Positions 54,797 through 63,598 of a stretch of 64,000 bases of DNA are shown here, one piece after another. The translations under genes were made by a program, and so were the position numbers. Numbering within the stretch: position 1 is the first letter of the stretch; every line of letters starts with the position of its first letter. This DNA comes from Lewinellaceae bacterium (GTDB lineage Bacteria > Bacteroidota > Bacteroidia > Chitinophagales > Saprospiraceae), in NCBI GenBank assembly GCA_016716135.1, contig JADJWX010000004.1:310001-374000 (forward strand), written 5' to 3'. Below the pieces are notes generated by a model. That model was not told where the DNA came from. It saw only the letters and a list, made by a program, of their open reading frames with translations, and did no database searches.

Positions 54797-55555
54797 TCAG
54801 CGGAGTTTCACCAGCCAGTATTTCACTGCATTTTTTGCATGCTGCTGGTACTTGTCGGTCAGCCAGAGTTTTGAGTTGTCGGTCCAGCGTTGCGGGTGAA
54901 AGTTAAACATTGCCTGATCGGGAAAATGCCCTTCCCGGATGCACTGGATGATCGCAAGCGTAGTTCTGAACTCCAGGTTAAAATGATTTTCCACCTTGTC
55001 GCGCACACTGACGGCACTGCCGTTCCAACGCCGGCCGGTGTCGGTGAGGTAGTACACTTTTTTAAAGTCCAGGTCAAAATATGGCTCCCCTAAAATACCG
55101 TAATCCCGGTAGTTATATTGTTGCCAGACGTCCTTGTTGTCGTACCGGGAGCGCGGACTGCCATGCATACAAATCGTGGAAACCGGTACCAGCTTGCGCA
55201 GCCGCGCCAGGTGTTTTTCAAAATAACGGATGGCTTCCTGCGGATTGCCGCGTGCAAAATCCATGTCTTCATAATGATAACCGATTTCATGCCCCATGTC
55301 GTGGATAGCCCGGATAACGGATTCGTCGAAACTTTCCGGCACCATCCGAAAAAAATAGGTGCCCACGATGCCTTTTTCTTTCTGGATACGGGCAAACTCC
55401 AGGGAGTGCAGTTTGCGATCGTCCACATCGTGGCGGAGCATGATCGCCCTGTCGGCAGGCGTTTGCAAAAACTGCTCAAAAGTTTGAAACCGGTAGCCTG
55501 CGCCTTTCAGGGCATCAAGCAGCTGCCGGTAAACAGCGAGTGTAAAATCGCGCAT
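54797..55555 (-). CDS. Polysaccharide deacetylase-like protein
   Basis: A 252-residue cytosolic protein. Metal-site residues are visible: IMLRHDVDDRKLHSLEFA (Asp motif), GTYFFRMVPESFDESVIRAIHDMGHEIGYHYEDMDFA (His-x4-His) and ICMHGSPRSRYDN (late His). RDKVENHFNLEFRTTLAIIQCIREGHFPDQAMFNFHPQRW at the end resembles other members in surface-glycan clusters. It is similar in plan to the protein at 52179 but not a close copy. A 97-base gap separates it from the epimerase gene. Confidence 0.78.
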   Translation of the reverse strand: MRDFTLAVYRQLLDALKGAGYRFQTFEQFLQTPADRAIMLRHDVDDRKLHSLEFARIQKEKGIVGTYFFRMVPESFDESVIRAIHDMGHEIGYHYEDMDFARGNPQEAIRYFEKHLARLRKLVPVSTICMHGSPRSRYDNKDVWQQYNYRDYGILGEPYFDLDFKKVYYLTDTGRRWNGSAVSVRDKVENHFNLEFRTTLAIIQCIREGHFPDQAMFNFHPQRWTDNSKLWLTDKYQQHAKNAVKYWLVKLR

Positions 55556-55652
55556 GGTTTGGTGTTCGTAGTTTGTTTTCGATTAAAAAATGTGACGACG
55601 GGTGTTGGATTTAAGAGGCCGCTTTACTTCTCCTGCCCGAAGCATCTTCAAT

Positions 55653-56630
55653 TCAGGATTGCACAACACCGGCAGTGTATTTCTCCAGGTTGTATTGATA
55701 AACCCGCTTTAGCCCTTCCATCATGCGCACCTGCGGCGTGTACCCAAGCGCAGCCTTGATTTTTGAAATGTCGGCATGCGAGTGCTTCACATCGCCGGCC
55801 CGTTCGGGTCCGTAAACAGCCTGAATATTCTTTCCGGTGATATGCCGAAGCATATCCACCATCTCGTTCAAATTTACCTGTTCGGCGCAAGCCACGTTAT
55901 ATACGGTGTTCAATGCGGTTTGGTTTTCGGTGAACAGCGCCAGATCGTTGGCATGCAAGGCATTTTCAACATAGGTAAAGTCGCGGCTGGTCGTGCCGTC
56001 GCCATTAATACGCGGCCGGGAGTCTTCAATAAATGCTTTGCAAAAAATCGGGATCACGGCTGCATACGGGTTGTCGGCGTTCTGGCGGGGGCCAAAAATG
56101 TTGAAATAGCGCAACCCGACGAAGTTCAGGCCGTAACTGCGGTGGAACACCTCGGCATACAACTCGGCGGCGTATTTGCTGACGGCATAGGGCGAAAGCG
56201 GGCGCCCGATCCGCGCCTCCACCTTGGGCAGTTCCTTACTGTCGCCGTAGGTACTGGATGAAAATGCCAGCACCACACGATCCACGCCGGCTTCCTTGGC
56301 CGCATGGAGGATGTTGACGGTGCCACCGACGTTCACCTCATTGGTGCGCGCCGGATTTTCGAGCGAACGCGGCACCGAGCCGAGCGCCGCCTGGTGGGTC
56401 ACCTTGTGGATGCCGCGCATGGCCTGCTGGCAGATGCTGTAATCGCAGATGTCGCCTTTGATAAACTCATACCTGGGGTGATGCTCAAATTCCGCGACGT
56501 TTTCGTAATAGCCGTTGGAAAGATCATCCACCACCCGGACGAGCTCAATGCGCTCATCGTTCAGGTACTTTTCCACCAGGTTTGAGCCGATAAACCCGGC
56601 GCCGCCAGTTACTAATAGCTTGATTCCCAT
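55653..56630 (-). CDS. NAD-dependent UDP-sugar epimerase
   Basis: A 325-residue extended short-chain dehydrogenase. NAD-binding motif GGAGFIGSN at residues 9-17; catalytic Tyr-x3-Lys in LSPYAVSKYAAELY; conserved SSSTYGD, RYFNIFGPRQNADNPYAAVIPIF and RDFTYVENA. The pattern is of the GalE/WbpP/Gne type (UDP-glucose, UDP-GlcNAc or uronic-acid 4-epimerase). It would supply an epimerised sugar nucleotide for the glycan. The start codon lies inside the end of the DUF354 gene (19-base overlap), so the two are translationally coupled. Confidence 0.9.
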   Translation of the reverse strand: MGIKLLVTGGAGFIGSNLVEKYLNDERIELVRVVDDLSNGYYENVAEFEHHPRYEFIKGDICDYSICQQAMRGIHKVTHQAALGSVPRSLENPARTNEVNVGGTVNILHAAKEAGVDRVVLAFSSSTYGDSKELPKVEARIGRPLSPYAVSKYAAELYAEVFHRSYGLNFVGLRYFNIFGPRQNADNPYAAVIPIFCKAFIEDSRPRINGDGTTSRDFTYVENALHANDLALFTENQTALNTVYNVACAEQVNLNEMVDMLRHITGKNIQAVYGPERAGDVKHSHADISKIKAALGYTPQVRMMEGLKRVYQYNLEKYTAGVVQS

Positions 56631-57670
56631 GATGCTTTATTAACAGGTATGGAATTTTTTGCGTACCGCTCCAAAATGAAATTATAGAGGTAGCGCGTGA
56701 CATTTACTTTGGTTTCCAAAAAGGATTTGCTGCGTTCGAGGTATGTTTTTTTATCGGTTTGCAAAATTTCATCCACCAAACTGAACACCCTCCCCGATTC
56801 GGTGGTGTTGAACACCAGCCCATGCTCCTCCATTTCCTGGCAATTCACATCTTCCAGGGTGCTGATGTACACGCATGGCGTGCCCAGCAAACCAGCCTCG
56901 GTGGCAGTAGTCGTGCCCTCGCTGATCACGATGGATGCATAATTGAGCGCATGGTGAAACTTGTCGGGCGGAATTTTAAATCGGAACGGCCGCAAGTCTT
57001 CTGAAAGCCCCGTTTCAGATGTGATGAACACCTTCATTTGCTCCGACAATTTTTTAACCAGCCGGATTTTATCTGCATTCGAAATGCCCTTGTGCCCCAC
57101 GTCGTGGGTGGCATTCCAGGAGATAAACCGGATAATGGCAAATTTCTCGTCCGGCTTCAGCCCCATCCAGGACAGCACCGACGGGTCGGGCGTGAAGAAC
57201 TCCGGGTGCAGGTAGGCAATTTCGTGGTAGCCTTTGTACCGGATTTGCTTGGGCCCCAAATCGCCGGGCAACAAATCGGGCGTAAGGATCACATCAGTGA
57301 ACGGCCGGTATATCCGCACCTGCTCCATGTTGCCGGTATCTTCGAGCGAGAGGTGTTTTTTCCCCAGCAGCCAGGCGGCGTGCGCGGCATAGATCGAGCC
57401 GTGGCTCATGAACAGGTCCGGCTTGAACAACAACCCGGTGAGCAGCATTTGCGTATCAAATTTGGCCAGGCCCAAAATTTTGCCAGCCAAACTGCGGTAG
57501 TGCTTGCCGAAGTTGATGTAGGTGAACCCCTCCGCCTTCAACAGATCGAGTTCAAATTCTTTGTCCCGGGCGGTAAAAAGCACCTCAGCGCCCTGGTTTA
57601 CCAGCATGTGGGCTACATGTTTGAACAAGTGTACATGCCCCGGGTGACCGATGTCGATAAGTATTCTCAT
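56612..57670 (-). CDS. DUF354 family glycosyltransferase
   Basis: A 352-residue protein of the DUF354 group, GT-B-like: MRILIDIGHPGHVHLFKHV at the N-terminus, SHGSIYAAHAAWLLGKKHLSLEDT, then the second Rossmann half with SEGTTTATEAGLLGTPCVY, which has the position of the donor nucleotide-binding loop of GT-B enzymes. Members sit in archaeal and bacterial surface-polysaccharide clusters. No signal or membrane segment. It belongs to the compact minus-strand operon and overlaps the epimerase start. Confidence 0.82.
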   Translation of the reverse strand: MRILIDIGHPGHVHLFKHVAHMLVNQGAEVLFTARDKEFELDLLKAEGFTYINFGKHYRSLAGKILGLAKFDTQMLLTGLLFKPDLFMSHGSIYAAHAAWLLGKKHLSLEDTGNMEQVRIYRPFTDVILTPDLLPGDLGPKQIRYKGYHEIAYLHPEFFTPDPSVLSWMGLKPDEKFAIIRFISWNATHDVGHKGISNADKIRLVKKLSEQMKVFITSETGLSEDLRPFRFKIPPDKFHHALNYASIVISEGTTTATEAGLLGTPCVYISTLEDVNCQEMEEHGLVFNTTESGRVFSLVDEILQTDKKTYLERSKSFLETKVNVTRYLYNFILERYAKNSIPVNKASWESSY

Positions 57671-57697
57671 AGTGTGCAGGTATGGTTTAGTGGTCTT

Positions 57698-58729
57698 TTA
57701 TTTTATGCTTTGGTAAATCTTTAATCCAATTTTTCCCACCCGGTAAAGGGGTTTGTTGAGCACCATCTCGTACCGCCCGAAACACACCTCCTCTCCGCCG
57801 AAACGGGCTTTGAAATCGCGCACGCCATAGTCTTCATCCGGTCGGCCGGCGCCCATAAAATCGAAATGGTCAAAGCCGTGTTTTATGCCGTATTCGATCG
57901 GCGCCCAGGTGGCCAAAACGCTGGGATTCAGGCCTTTTACCCGGCCATCTTCACCGCAGACATACCATTCGTAAATGATTTTATCCTGATAAACCGGGCA
58001 GGCAATACCCCCGACAACCTGATCTTCGTATTTGACTACAAAAATTTTGGCCAGGGTGGAATGCCAGAATTTTAAAAACAGATTAAGATGTGGAAGCGGT
58101 TTCTTCACCTTCTCCTTGTACAATTGCTGCAGGATGCGGTAAAAATCCATGACCTCTTGCTCCGTTGCCGCCTCGGCTATGGTTGCGCCGAGTTTGAGGC
58201 TGGACTTCAGTTGTCGCGTCCGGTTGCTGCTCATGCGTTTTTTAACTGCCGGTTCGTCGTCTGTTCGGACGAGGTAATTCAGATGTGGCTTAAACAGAAA
58301 GCCGGCGGCCTCAAATACGCTTTGCAGCTGGGAGGTATCGAAGAAATTTCGGAATTCGATAAAAATCGCTTTCCCTTGAGCATGTTTCTGGAGTTCATTC
58401 AACAACTTTCTTGCCAGCTCTTGTTTTTCCACCAAAGAATTTGCGCTCAATAAAGGCCCGCCCCAAACAATCAGTCGGCGTGACAACCAGGACTTCACGC
58501 CGTTTCCGTTCGACTGGAACACACCCAGCACACTCCCGGCTATGTTACCACCCCCATCTGTAGCTACAAGCAGGAACGGTTGATACCCCTGCACATCATC
58601 GATAAACTCAAAAAAATCAGCCGTTTGGAAAAAGTTGCCATCCGGGTTTTTTCCCACAAACTGCCGAAATGCCTTGAAGGCAGGGTCGTGCTTCAACTGT
58701 GCGAATCGGGTGTAGAGTTTTATTTGCAT
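57698..58729 (-). CDS. FemAB/GNAT-like transferase
   Basis: A 343-residue protein from ATG 58729 (MQIKLYTRFAQLKHDPAF); a start at 58822 would overlap the next gene heavily. The FemAB/peptidoglycan-bridge pattern is visible: GNFFQTADFFEFIDDVQGYQPFLLVA in the first half, MSSNRTRQLKSSLKLGATI in the middle, and the acetyltransferase-like core VVKYEDQVVGGIACPVYQDKIIYEWYVCGEDGRVKGLNPSVLATWAPIEYGIKHGFDHFDFMGAGRPDEDYGVRDFKARFGGEEV. FemAB proteins transfer an amino acid from aminoacyl-tRNA; glycan-cluster members may acylate sugars instead. Second member of this type with the gene at the right edge. Confidence 0.85.
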   Translation of the reverse strand: MQIKLYTRFAQLKHDPAFKAFRQFVGKNPDGNFFQTADFFEFIDDVQGYQPFLLVATDGGGNIAGSVLGVFQSNGNGVKSWLSRRLIVWGGPLLSANSLVEKQELARKLLNELQKHAQGKAIFIEFRNFFDTSQLQSVFEAAGFLFKPHLNYLVRTDDEPAVKKRMSSNRTRQLKSSLKLGATIAEAATEQEVMDFYRILQQLYKEKVKKPLPHLNLFLKFWHSTLAKIFVVKYEDQVVGGIACPVYQDKIIYEWYVCGEDGRVKGLNPSVLATWAPIEYGIKHGFDHFDFMGAGRPDEDYGVRDFKARFGGEEVCFGRYEMVLNKPLYRVGKIGLKIYQSIK

Positions 58730-58742
58730 AAAAATTTGATTT

Positions 58743-59651
58743 TCAATCTTTAAGGGTGTTTGCCCGTTGCCGGCCGTACCCTTGCCGGGTGCCGTTCCGG
58801 GTTTTAAAAAAAGCCCAAACACCGCTGGCTTTCAGGGCAACCATATCGGGATTGTCCGTATCGCCGATGCTGAGGCGTTTGAGGTTGAATGGATCCGTTT
58901 TTATCGTGTTAAAACCAAAGTCAACGGTAAGGCCCAGTTGGTACCCGGCCGCCTGCGCGAGCTGAATGTCGCGGTCCGAATAATCGCCGTTCGGGTAAGC
59001 GATCGCGTTGACCTGCAGGCCGAATTTTTCTTCGAGCATCTGCCTGCCCGCTTCAATTTCTGCGCGGGCTTCCGCGCCGGTGCATTGCGGCAGGCAGGGG
59101 TGCATCACCGTATGCCCCTGAAAATTCACCACCGGTTTCATGGCTTCAATTTGTTGCCGGTTCATCGCCTGCGGACGCGAAAACTCCTGCTCCGGGAAAA
59201 AACCCGCCTCCGCAAGCCGCCGCAGGCGTTCCTGGTTCGGTATGCGTTTGAGCGCTTCCTTGTCGATGTCGGGGTGTTTGAAATTAAACCAGTACTGCCG
59301 GTTGGTATCCACAATACCGGCGCATAAGAAAATAGTTACCGGAATCCTACGCGCCTCCAGCAACGGCAATAAATCGTAATTCCCCACATGACCGTCGTCA
59401 AATGTGATCACCAGGGCCTTCTGCGGCAAAGCCCGGGCATCAGCCGCTTGGCGGGCGGTTAAAAAATCATTCAGAGGGATAATGTTGTACCGCCGGCTCA
59501 GGTAGTCGAAGGCCCGTTCGGCAACTTCCGGCGCCATATCGTGCAGGCACAAAATGGTCACCTTGTTCCGCTGGAAAATCTCGCGAAACAAAAACGGCAA
59601 CCCGGAATACCGGAGCGCCTTGATGGCCATATGTTTCAATTGCTTGCGCAT
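58743..59651 (-). CDS. NodB-type polysaccharide deacetylase
   Basis: A 302-residue protein with the classical NodB motifs: motif 1 LVITFDDGHVGNY, motif 2 FQGHTVMHPCL (His-x3-His), motif 3 region IAYPNGDYSDRDIQLAQAAGYQ. Unlike the two other deacetylase-like proteins of the cluster it has the standard TFDDG. No signal peptide is clear; the N-terminus is basic and moderately hydrophobic. Predicted N-deacetylation of GlcNAc-type residues. Only 13 bases separate it from the FemAB-like gene and 3 bases from asnB. Confidence 0.87.
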   Translation of the reverse strand: MRKQLKHMAIKALRYSGLPFLFREIFQRNKVTILCLHDMAPEVAERAFDYLSRRYNIIPLNDFLTARQAADARALPQKALVITFDDGHVGNYDLLPLLEARRIPVTIFLCAGIVDTNRQYWFNFKHPDIDKEALKRIPNQERLRRLAEAGFFPEQEFSRPQAMNRQQIEAMKPVVNFQGHTVMHPCLPQCTGAEARAEIEAGRQMLEEKFGLQVNAIAYPNGDYSDRDIQLAQAAGYQLGLTVDFGFNTIKTDPFNLKRLSIGDTDNPDMVALKASGVWAFFKTRNGTRQGYGRQRANTLKD

Positions 59652-59654
59652 TGT

Positions 59655-61508
59655 TTAATCAATGAAGCGGTTATACCATTTTTCCAAATGAATCCATTTC
59701 CAGATCTCGCGGGCATGACTGCCCTGCCGGTCGAGGTGTTGCTGGTAGAGTTGGTGCACGTTTTTGATGTCGAGTATGCCCCGGTTTTTGAAGGAGTCGG
59801 CGTGAATGATATCCCGGATATATTTTTGAAAAATCGGGGTGCGAAACCACTCGTCCTGCGGCGTTTCGAAGCCGATCTTGTCGCGCCGCATCCGGATTTC
59901 CTCCGGCAAGGTCCCTTTCATGGCTTCACGCAGGATGTGCTTGGTCATGCCTTTGTTGATAATCAACTCGTCGGGCAGAGACAGGGTCTGCTCCACCAGG
60001 CGGTAGTCCAAAAACGGCACGCGGGCTTCCAGCGAAAACCACATGGAATTGCGGTCTTCCCATTTGAGCAGGTGTTCCAGTTTGAATTCGAAGTGGTTGA
60101 GCAGGGCGTCCTGCAGGCTGGGCGAGCCGTACAAATCGCCGGCAATGGTATCGGCCCCGCCGGCATTGGCCTGGAAAAAATCGCTGTGCAAATAGCCTTT
60201 TTCCATCACCCGGAGACGGGTGCGCAGGAAAGCAGGCAGCAGAAAAAACACAAAACTTTTGATGCCGTACAGCGAACGGTGTTTGCCGTAGTAGTGCCCC
60301 ATTTCGGAGAAGAGTGTGCCTATTTTCCCTTTCCGCAGCAAATTTTTAAAATGAAAACCGAAGAAATAGTGGTACCCGGCCAGCTCCTCGTCCGCGCCCT
60401 GTCCGTCGAGGGTAACCGTGACGTGTTGCCGGGCCAGTTCCATCACTTTGTACTGGGCATAGGTGGAGGTGCTGGGCACCGGCTCGAATTGCGCGCAAAT
60501 GAATTTTTCGATGTCGGCCATCAGGCTGTGCTCGTCGGGCTGCACCGAGTACATGTTTTTCAGCTGGCCCTGATACAGGTTGATAAAGCCGGATTCGTCG
60601 CCGGTGCGGCCACTGCCGTAAATGGCGGAAAACGTGTTGAGGTCTTTTTTATCAAAATCTTTCAGCAGGATCGACACGATGCTCGACGAGTCGAGGCCGC
60701 CGCTCAGGCAAACACCTACCGGCACGTCGCTGCGCAAACGCAGGCCGACCGCCGATTTGAATAGTTCACGGTATTCCTCCGCGTTTTGAAAAGGTTGCTT
60801 GAGTTGCTCCCGCAAATTATACCAGCGTTGGGGGCGAAAAGCCGGTTCGGCAGTCGATTGGCCGGGAGCAATGCGGACCTTGAAAAAATGCCCGTGATTG
60901 AGTTTTTTTACTTCTTTGAAAAACGTGTCGGCGCCCTGGTCGGTCCGGTTGAAAGCCAGGTAGTTAAAAATGGCTTCCTCGTCGGGCCGGGGTTTGCGGC
61001 CGAGGACGGCCAGAATCGACGGGATTTCGGAACCAAAGATGATCCGTGCCCCGTCCACACAATAATAAAACGGTTTGACGCCAAAGCGGTCGCGCGCGCC
61101 AAACACGACTTTTTCCTTGCGGTCGAAAATGACGAAAGCCCACATGCCGTTCAGCCGGTGGAGCATCGCTTCGCCCCACTGGACGTAGGCGGCGAGCAGC
61201 ACTTCAGAGTCACCGGTGGTGCGAAACTGATGGCCCAGGCCGATCAATTCTTCGCGCAGTTCAATGTAGTTGAAAATTTCGCCGTTGAAAATCAACACGT
61301 AGCGCTCATCGGCCGAAAACATCGGCATATGACCGGCAGGGCTGAGGTCCAGGATGCTCAGGCGTACAAAACCCAGCCCAAGGCCGCTTTCAGCAAACCA
61401 GCCTTCATCGTCGGGGCCACGGTGTTTCATGGCGCCCATCATGGCCGAGAGTTGGGCTTCGGCGACGGGCTTGCCGTCGAGGTGAATTATTCCGGATATT
61501 CCGCACAT
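59655..61508 (-). CDS. asnB: Asparagine synthase (glutamine-hydrolysing)
   Basis: A 617-residue protein. The Ntn glutaminase domain starts with the nucleophile Cys2 (MCGISGIIHLDG), with HRGPDDEG and LIFNGEIFNYIELREEL following. The synthetase domain holds the PP-loop ATP motif SGGLDSSSI (near residue 265) and LDGQGADEELAGYHYF. This long form is frequent in exopolysaccharide clusters, where it may amidate a sugar carboxylate or another acceptor rather than make free asparagine. It lies between a deacetylase and a glycosyltransferase in a tight operon. Confidence 0.93.
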   Translation of the reverse strand: MCGISGIIHLDGKPVAEAQLSAMMGAMKHRGPDDEGWFAESGLGLGFVRLSILDLSPAGHMPMFSADERYVLIFNGEIFNYIELREELIGLGHQFRTTGDSEVLLAAYVQWGEAMLHRLNGMWAFVIFDRKEKVVFGARDRFGVKPFYYCVDGARIIFGSEIPSILAVLGRKPRPDEEAIFNYLAFNRTDQGADTFFKEVKKLNHGHFFKVRIAPGQSTAEPAFRPQRWYNLREQLKQPFQNAEEYRELFKSAVGLRLRSDVPVGVCLSGGLDSSSIVSILLKDFDKKDLNTFSAIYGSGRTGDESGFINLYQGQLKNMYSVQPDEHSLMADIEKFICAQFEPVPSTSTYAQYKVMELARQHVTVTLDGQGADEELAGYHYFFGFHFKNLLRKGKIGTLFSEMGHYYGKHRSLYGIKSFVFFLLPAFLRTRLRVMEKGYLHSDFFQANAGGADTIAGDLYGSPSLQDALLNHFEFKLEHLLKWEDRNSMWFSLEARVPFLDYRLVEQTLSLPDELIINKGMTKHILREAMKGTLPEEIRMRRDKIGFETPQDEWFRTPIFQKYIRDIIHADSFKNRGILDIKNVHQLYQQHLDRQGSHAREIWKWIHLEKWYNRFID

Positions 61509-61514
61509 GGTTTT

Positions 61515-62522
61515 TTACAATTTGCGCATGGCCGCCACTTGCTCCGTTTGTGCGGGAAGCAACGATTTGTACACGTCAATTAATTTATCGGCAATAGCAG
61601 CGGCGTCGAGCCCCAGTTCGAGGATGCGTTCCCGCCCCCGGGTACGCCCGGTTTCCCGGGCAAAGTCCAACGCCGCATGGAGTTTTTCGGCAAAATCTTC
61701 CGGCGAATAGTCCGCCACAAAACAGCCCGGCGTTCCGGCCACCACCCAGGCGGCATCGCCGGCAGGCGTTACCACAAGCGGGCAATTGCAGGTCATGGCT
61801 TCCTTGACCACATTGGGCGAGCCTTCGCCAAAGGAGCACAGGGTAAACACATCCACCGAATTGAGGTATTGAACAACCGTGTCGTGCGGCACGCCGAACA
61901 CATTGAGCAGTTCCACACCCGGGCGGTTGAGCTGTGCCACGGCGGATTTTACCAGGTTAAAATTTTTATTGGGGTCGGTGGTACTGCCCAGAAAAAGCAC
62001 GTATTGCTTTTCGGGGTCCAGGCCAAGTGCTTCGCGGCAACCACCGGGGTAAAGTTTGAACTGGTTGAGTTGCACGCCGTTGGGGATCAGTCGGGAAATG
62101 CTTTTCCGGTAAACAGCCTGCTCGAGGTTTTCCGATTTTGAAATAATGGCCTGCACAAAAGGCTGAACCAATTTGGTCAGCAAAATCAACAGCCGGCTTT
62201 TCCAGGCAATGCGCTGTGTGCCGGTGAAAGTCCCCTGAGCATCATCGCCCATCAGCGAAAGCACCACGGGCGTATTTCCGGCGGCCAATACGGCCACCCA
62301 GCCGCACAGGGAGTAGTGGGCATGGATGATGTCGCAGGGATTTTCCCGCAGGTAGCGGCGCAGCGGCCCCACATTTTTCAAATAATTCAACAGGCCCTTG
62401 CCCACAATGGAAAAATAGTCCAGCACAATGCCTTTTGCGACGAGGGATTCCCCCTGCGCTTTGATAAAAGGCGAAACTTTGAAATGTTCCGAATTGCCGC
62501 TGGAAATGAATAAAACTTTCAC
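61515..62522 (-). CDS. GT4 family glycosyltransferase
   Basis: A 335-residue GT-B enzyme. N-terminal acceptor half: KVLFISSGNSEHFKVSPFIKAQGESLVAKG ... DIIHAHYSLCGWVAVLA. Donor half: LIPNGVQLNQFKLYP, VLFLGSTTDPNKNFNLV, and the nucleotide-binding ExxPxxxxEA-like motif SFGEGSPNVVKEAMTCNCPLVVT. It retains sugar from a nucleotide donor; sugar and acceptor are unknown. The start overlaps the stop of the ATP-grasp gene by 4 bases. Confidence 0.9.
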   Translation of the reverse strand: MKVLFISSGNSEHFKVSPFIKAQGESLVAKGIVLDYFSIVGKGLLNYLKNVGPLRRYLRENPCDIIHAHYSLCGWVAVLAAGNTPVVLSLMGDDAQGTFTGTQRIAWKSRLLILLTKLVQPFVQAIISKSENLEQAVYRKSISRLIPNGVQLNQFKLYPGGCREALGLDPEKQYVLFLGSTTDPNKNFNLVKSAVAQLNRPGVELLNVFGVPHDTVVQYLNSVDVFTLCSFGEGSPNVVKEAMTCNCPLVVTPAGDAAWVVAGTPGCFVADYSPEDFAEKLHAALDFARETGRTRGRERILELGLDAAAIADKLIDVYKSLLPAQTEQVAAMRKL

Positions 62523-63598
62523 GCGTGTACCTCCTGATTTTTTTCGGTCAGTAATTCAATGAAATGCTCCAGGCGAAGCAGATAGGATTCGTGGCGGTTA
62601 AAATCGCCGGGCTCAAACACCCACTGCCCGTCGAGCAGGCGGTAGCGCCCGGGCTCGCCGTCGATGAGCATCTGGTAGGGGTCGGACTGGCCGAAAATGC
62701 ACTGCATCTCGTTGACCAGATACCGGCCGTCGGGCGCCACGAAAATGTCGACCGACTGCGACAGGAAATGCCGCTTGTCGGTAATTTCTTTCACAAAATC
62801 GAGCAGTTCGAAAGGCGGATTTTCATACGCCTTGATCAGGCTTCCGCTGGCTTTTTCGCCTTGTTTGACTTTTTTATGCGCAAAAAAAGAGTCGCCGATA
62901 CGCACGCACCGCCACTCGTATTCATGGGGAATAAACTCCTGGAGGATGACAAAATCCTTCTGAATTTCGGTACCCAGGTGTTTGTACAACTGGAGTTTGG
63001 CTTTCAGGTCCTGCGGGCGCAGGAGTTTTTTCAACACCCGGAGGAAAAAGCCTTTTTGTTTCCACTTGGGCCCCACGCGGCGGCGCGCAGCGCCTTGCCC
63101 GGAAAAGGTATTTTGAATGTATTCCTGCGCTTCGGCCTGATTGTGCAAAATTTGCACGCCACTGCCCGAGGCGCCGATGCTGGTTTTGGCAACCAGGGGC
63201 AGCGGGTTGTTTTTTACAAAATCGGCGGCTTCATTTTCGTAGTAAAACACCCGTGTTTTCGGGTGCGGCACCTGGTGCGCTTCGAGCCAATAGGCCAGCA
63301 TTTTTTTATTTTCATAAATCAAAATTTCCTCCACGGAAGGGTAAATCGGGGCCGGCCGGATCATTTCCAGTATCTGCAGCCGTTCGTCGTACATGGCTTT
63401 GAATGCCGTAGTCCAACCGGGCGGGCTGGCCAGCAAGCCGTCGTACGTGGTGGCGGAAATGCGCTCCAGCCAGTCGTGCCGGGTCAGGTCGATCAGATCC
63501 CAGCTGACGCGGTCGGACAGCTCCCGGCAGGATTTTTCCCAAAACACATCGTCTTCCGGGACTTCATTACGAAGTATGGCGAGTTTCAGTTTTTTCAT
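62519..63598 (-). CDS. ATP-grasp family ligase
   Basis: A 359-residue protein. The first 100 residues form a pre-ATP-grasp Rossmann-like domain (KLAILRNEVPEDDVFWEKSCREL). The ATP-grasp part has the lysine and glycine-rich loop LVAKTSIGASGSGVQIL (about 140-156), the adenine-binding DFVILQEFIPHEYEWRCVRIGD, and the metal-binding end VDIFVAPDGRYLVNEMQCIFGQ (Glu/Asn pair). ATP-grasp ligases join a carboxylate to an amine. Together with AsnB and the FemAB-like proteins it suggests amino-acid or amide decoration of the glycan. The start overlaps the next gene by 4 bases. Confidence 0.87.
   Translation of the reverse strand: MKKLKLAILRNEVPEDDVFWEKSCRELSDRVSWDLIDLTRHDWLERISATTYDGLLASPPGWTTAFKAMYDERLQILEMIRPAPIYPSVEEILIYENKKMLAYWLEAHQVPHPKTRVFYYENEAADFVKNNPLPLVAKTSIGASGSGVQILHNQAEAQEYIQNTFSGQGAARRRVGPKWKQKGFFLRVLKKLLRPQDLKAKLQLYKHLGTEIQKDFVILQEFIPHEYEWRCVRIGDSFFAHKKVKQGEKASGSLIKAYENPPFELLDFVKEITDKRHFLSQSVDIFVAPDGRYLVNEMQCIFGQSDPYQMLIDGEPGRYRLLDGQWVFEPGDFNRHESYLLRLEHFIELLTEKNQEVHA

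Noticed and set aside
59541..60764. 407-codon plus-strand open frame opposite asnB
   Set aside because: asnB is unmistakable on the other strand; the frame has no motif.
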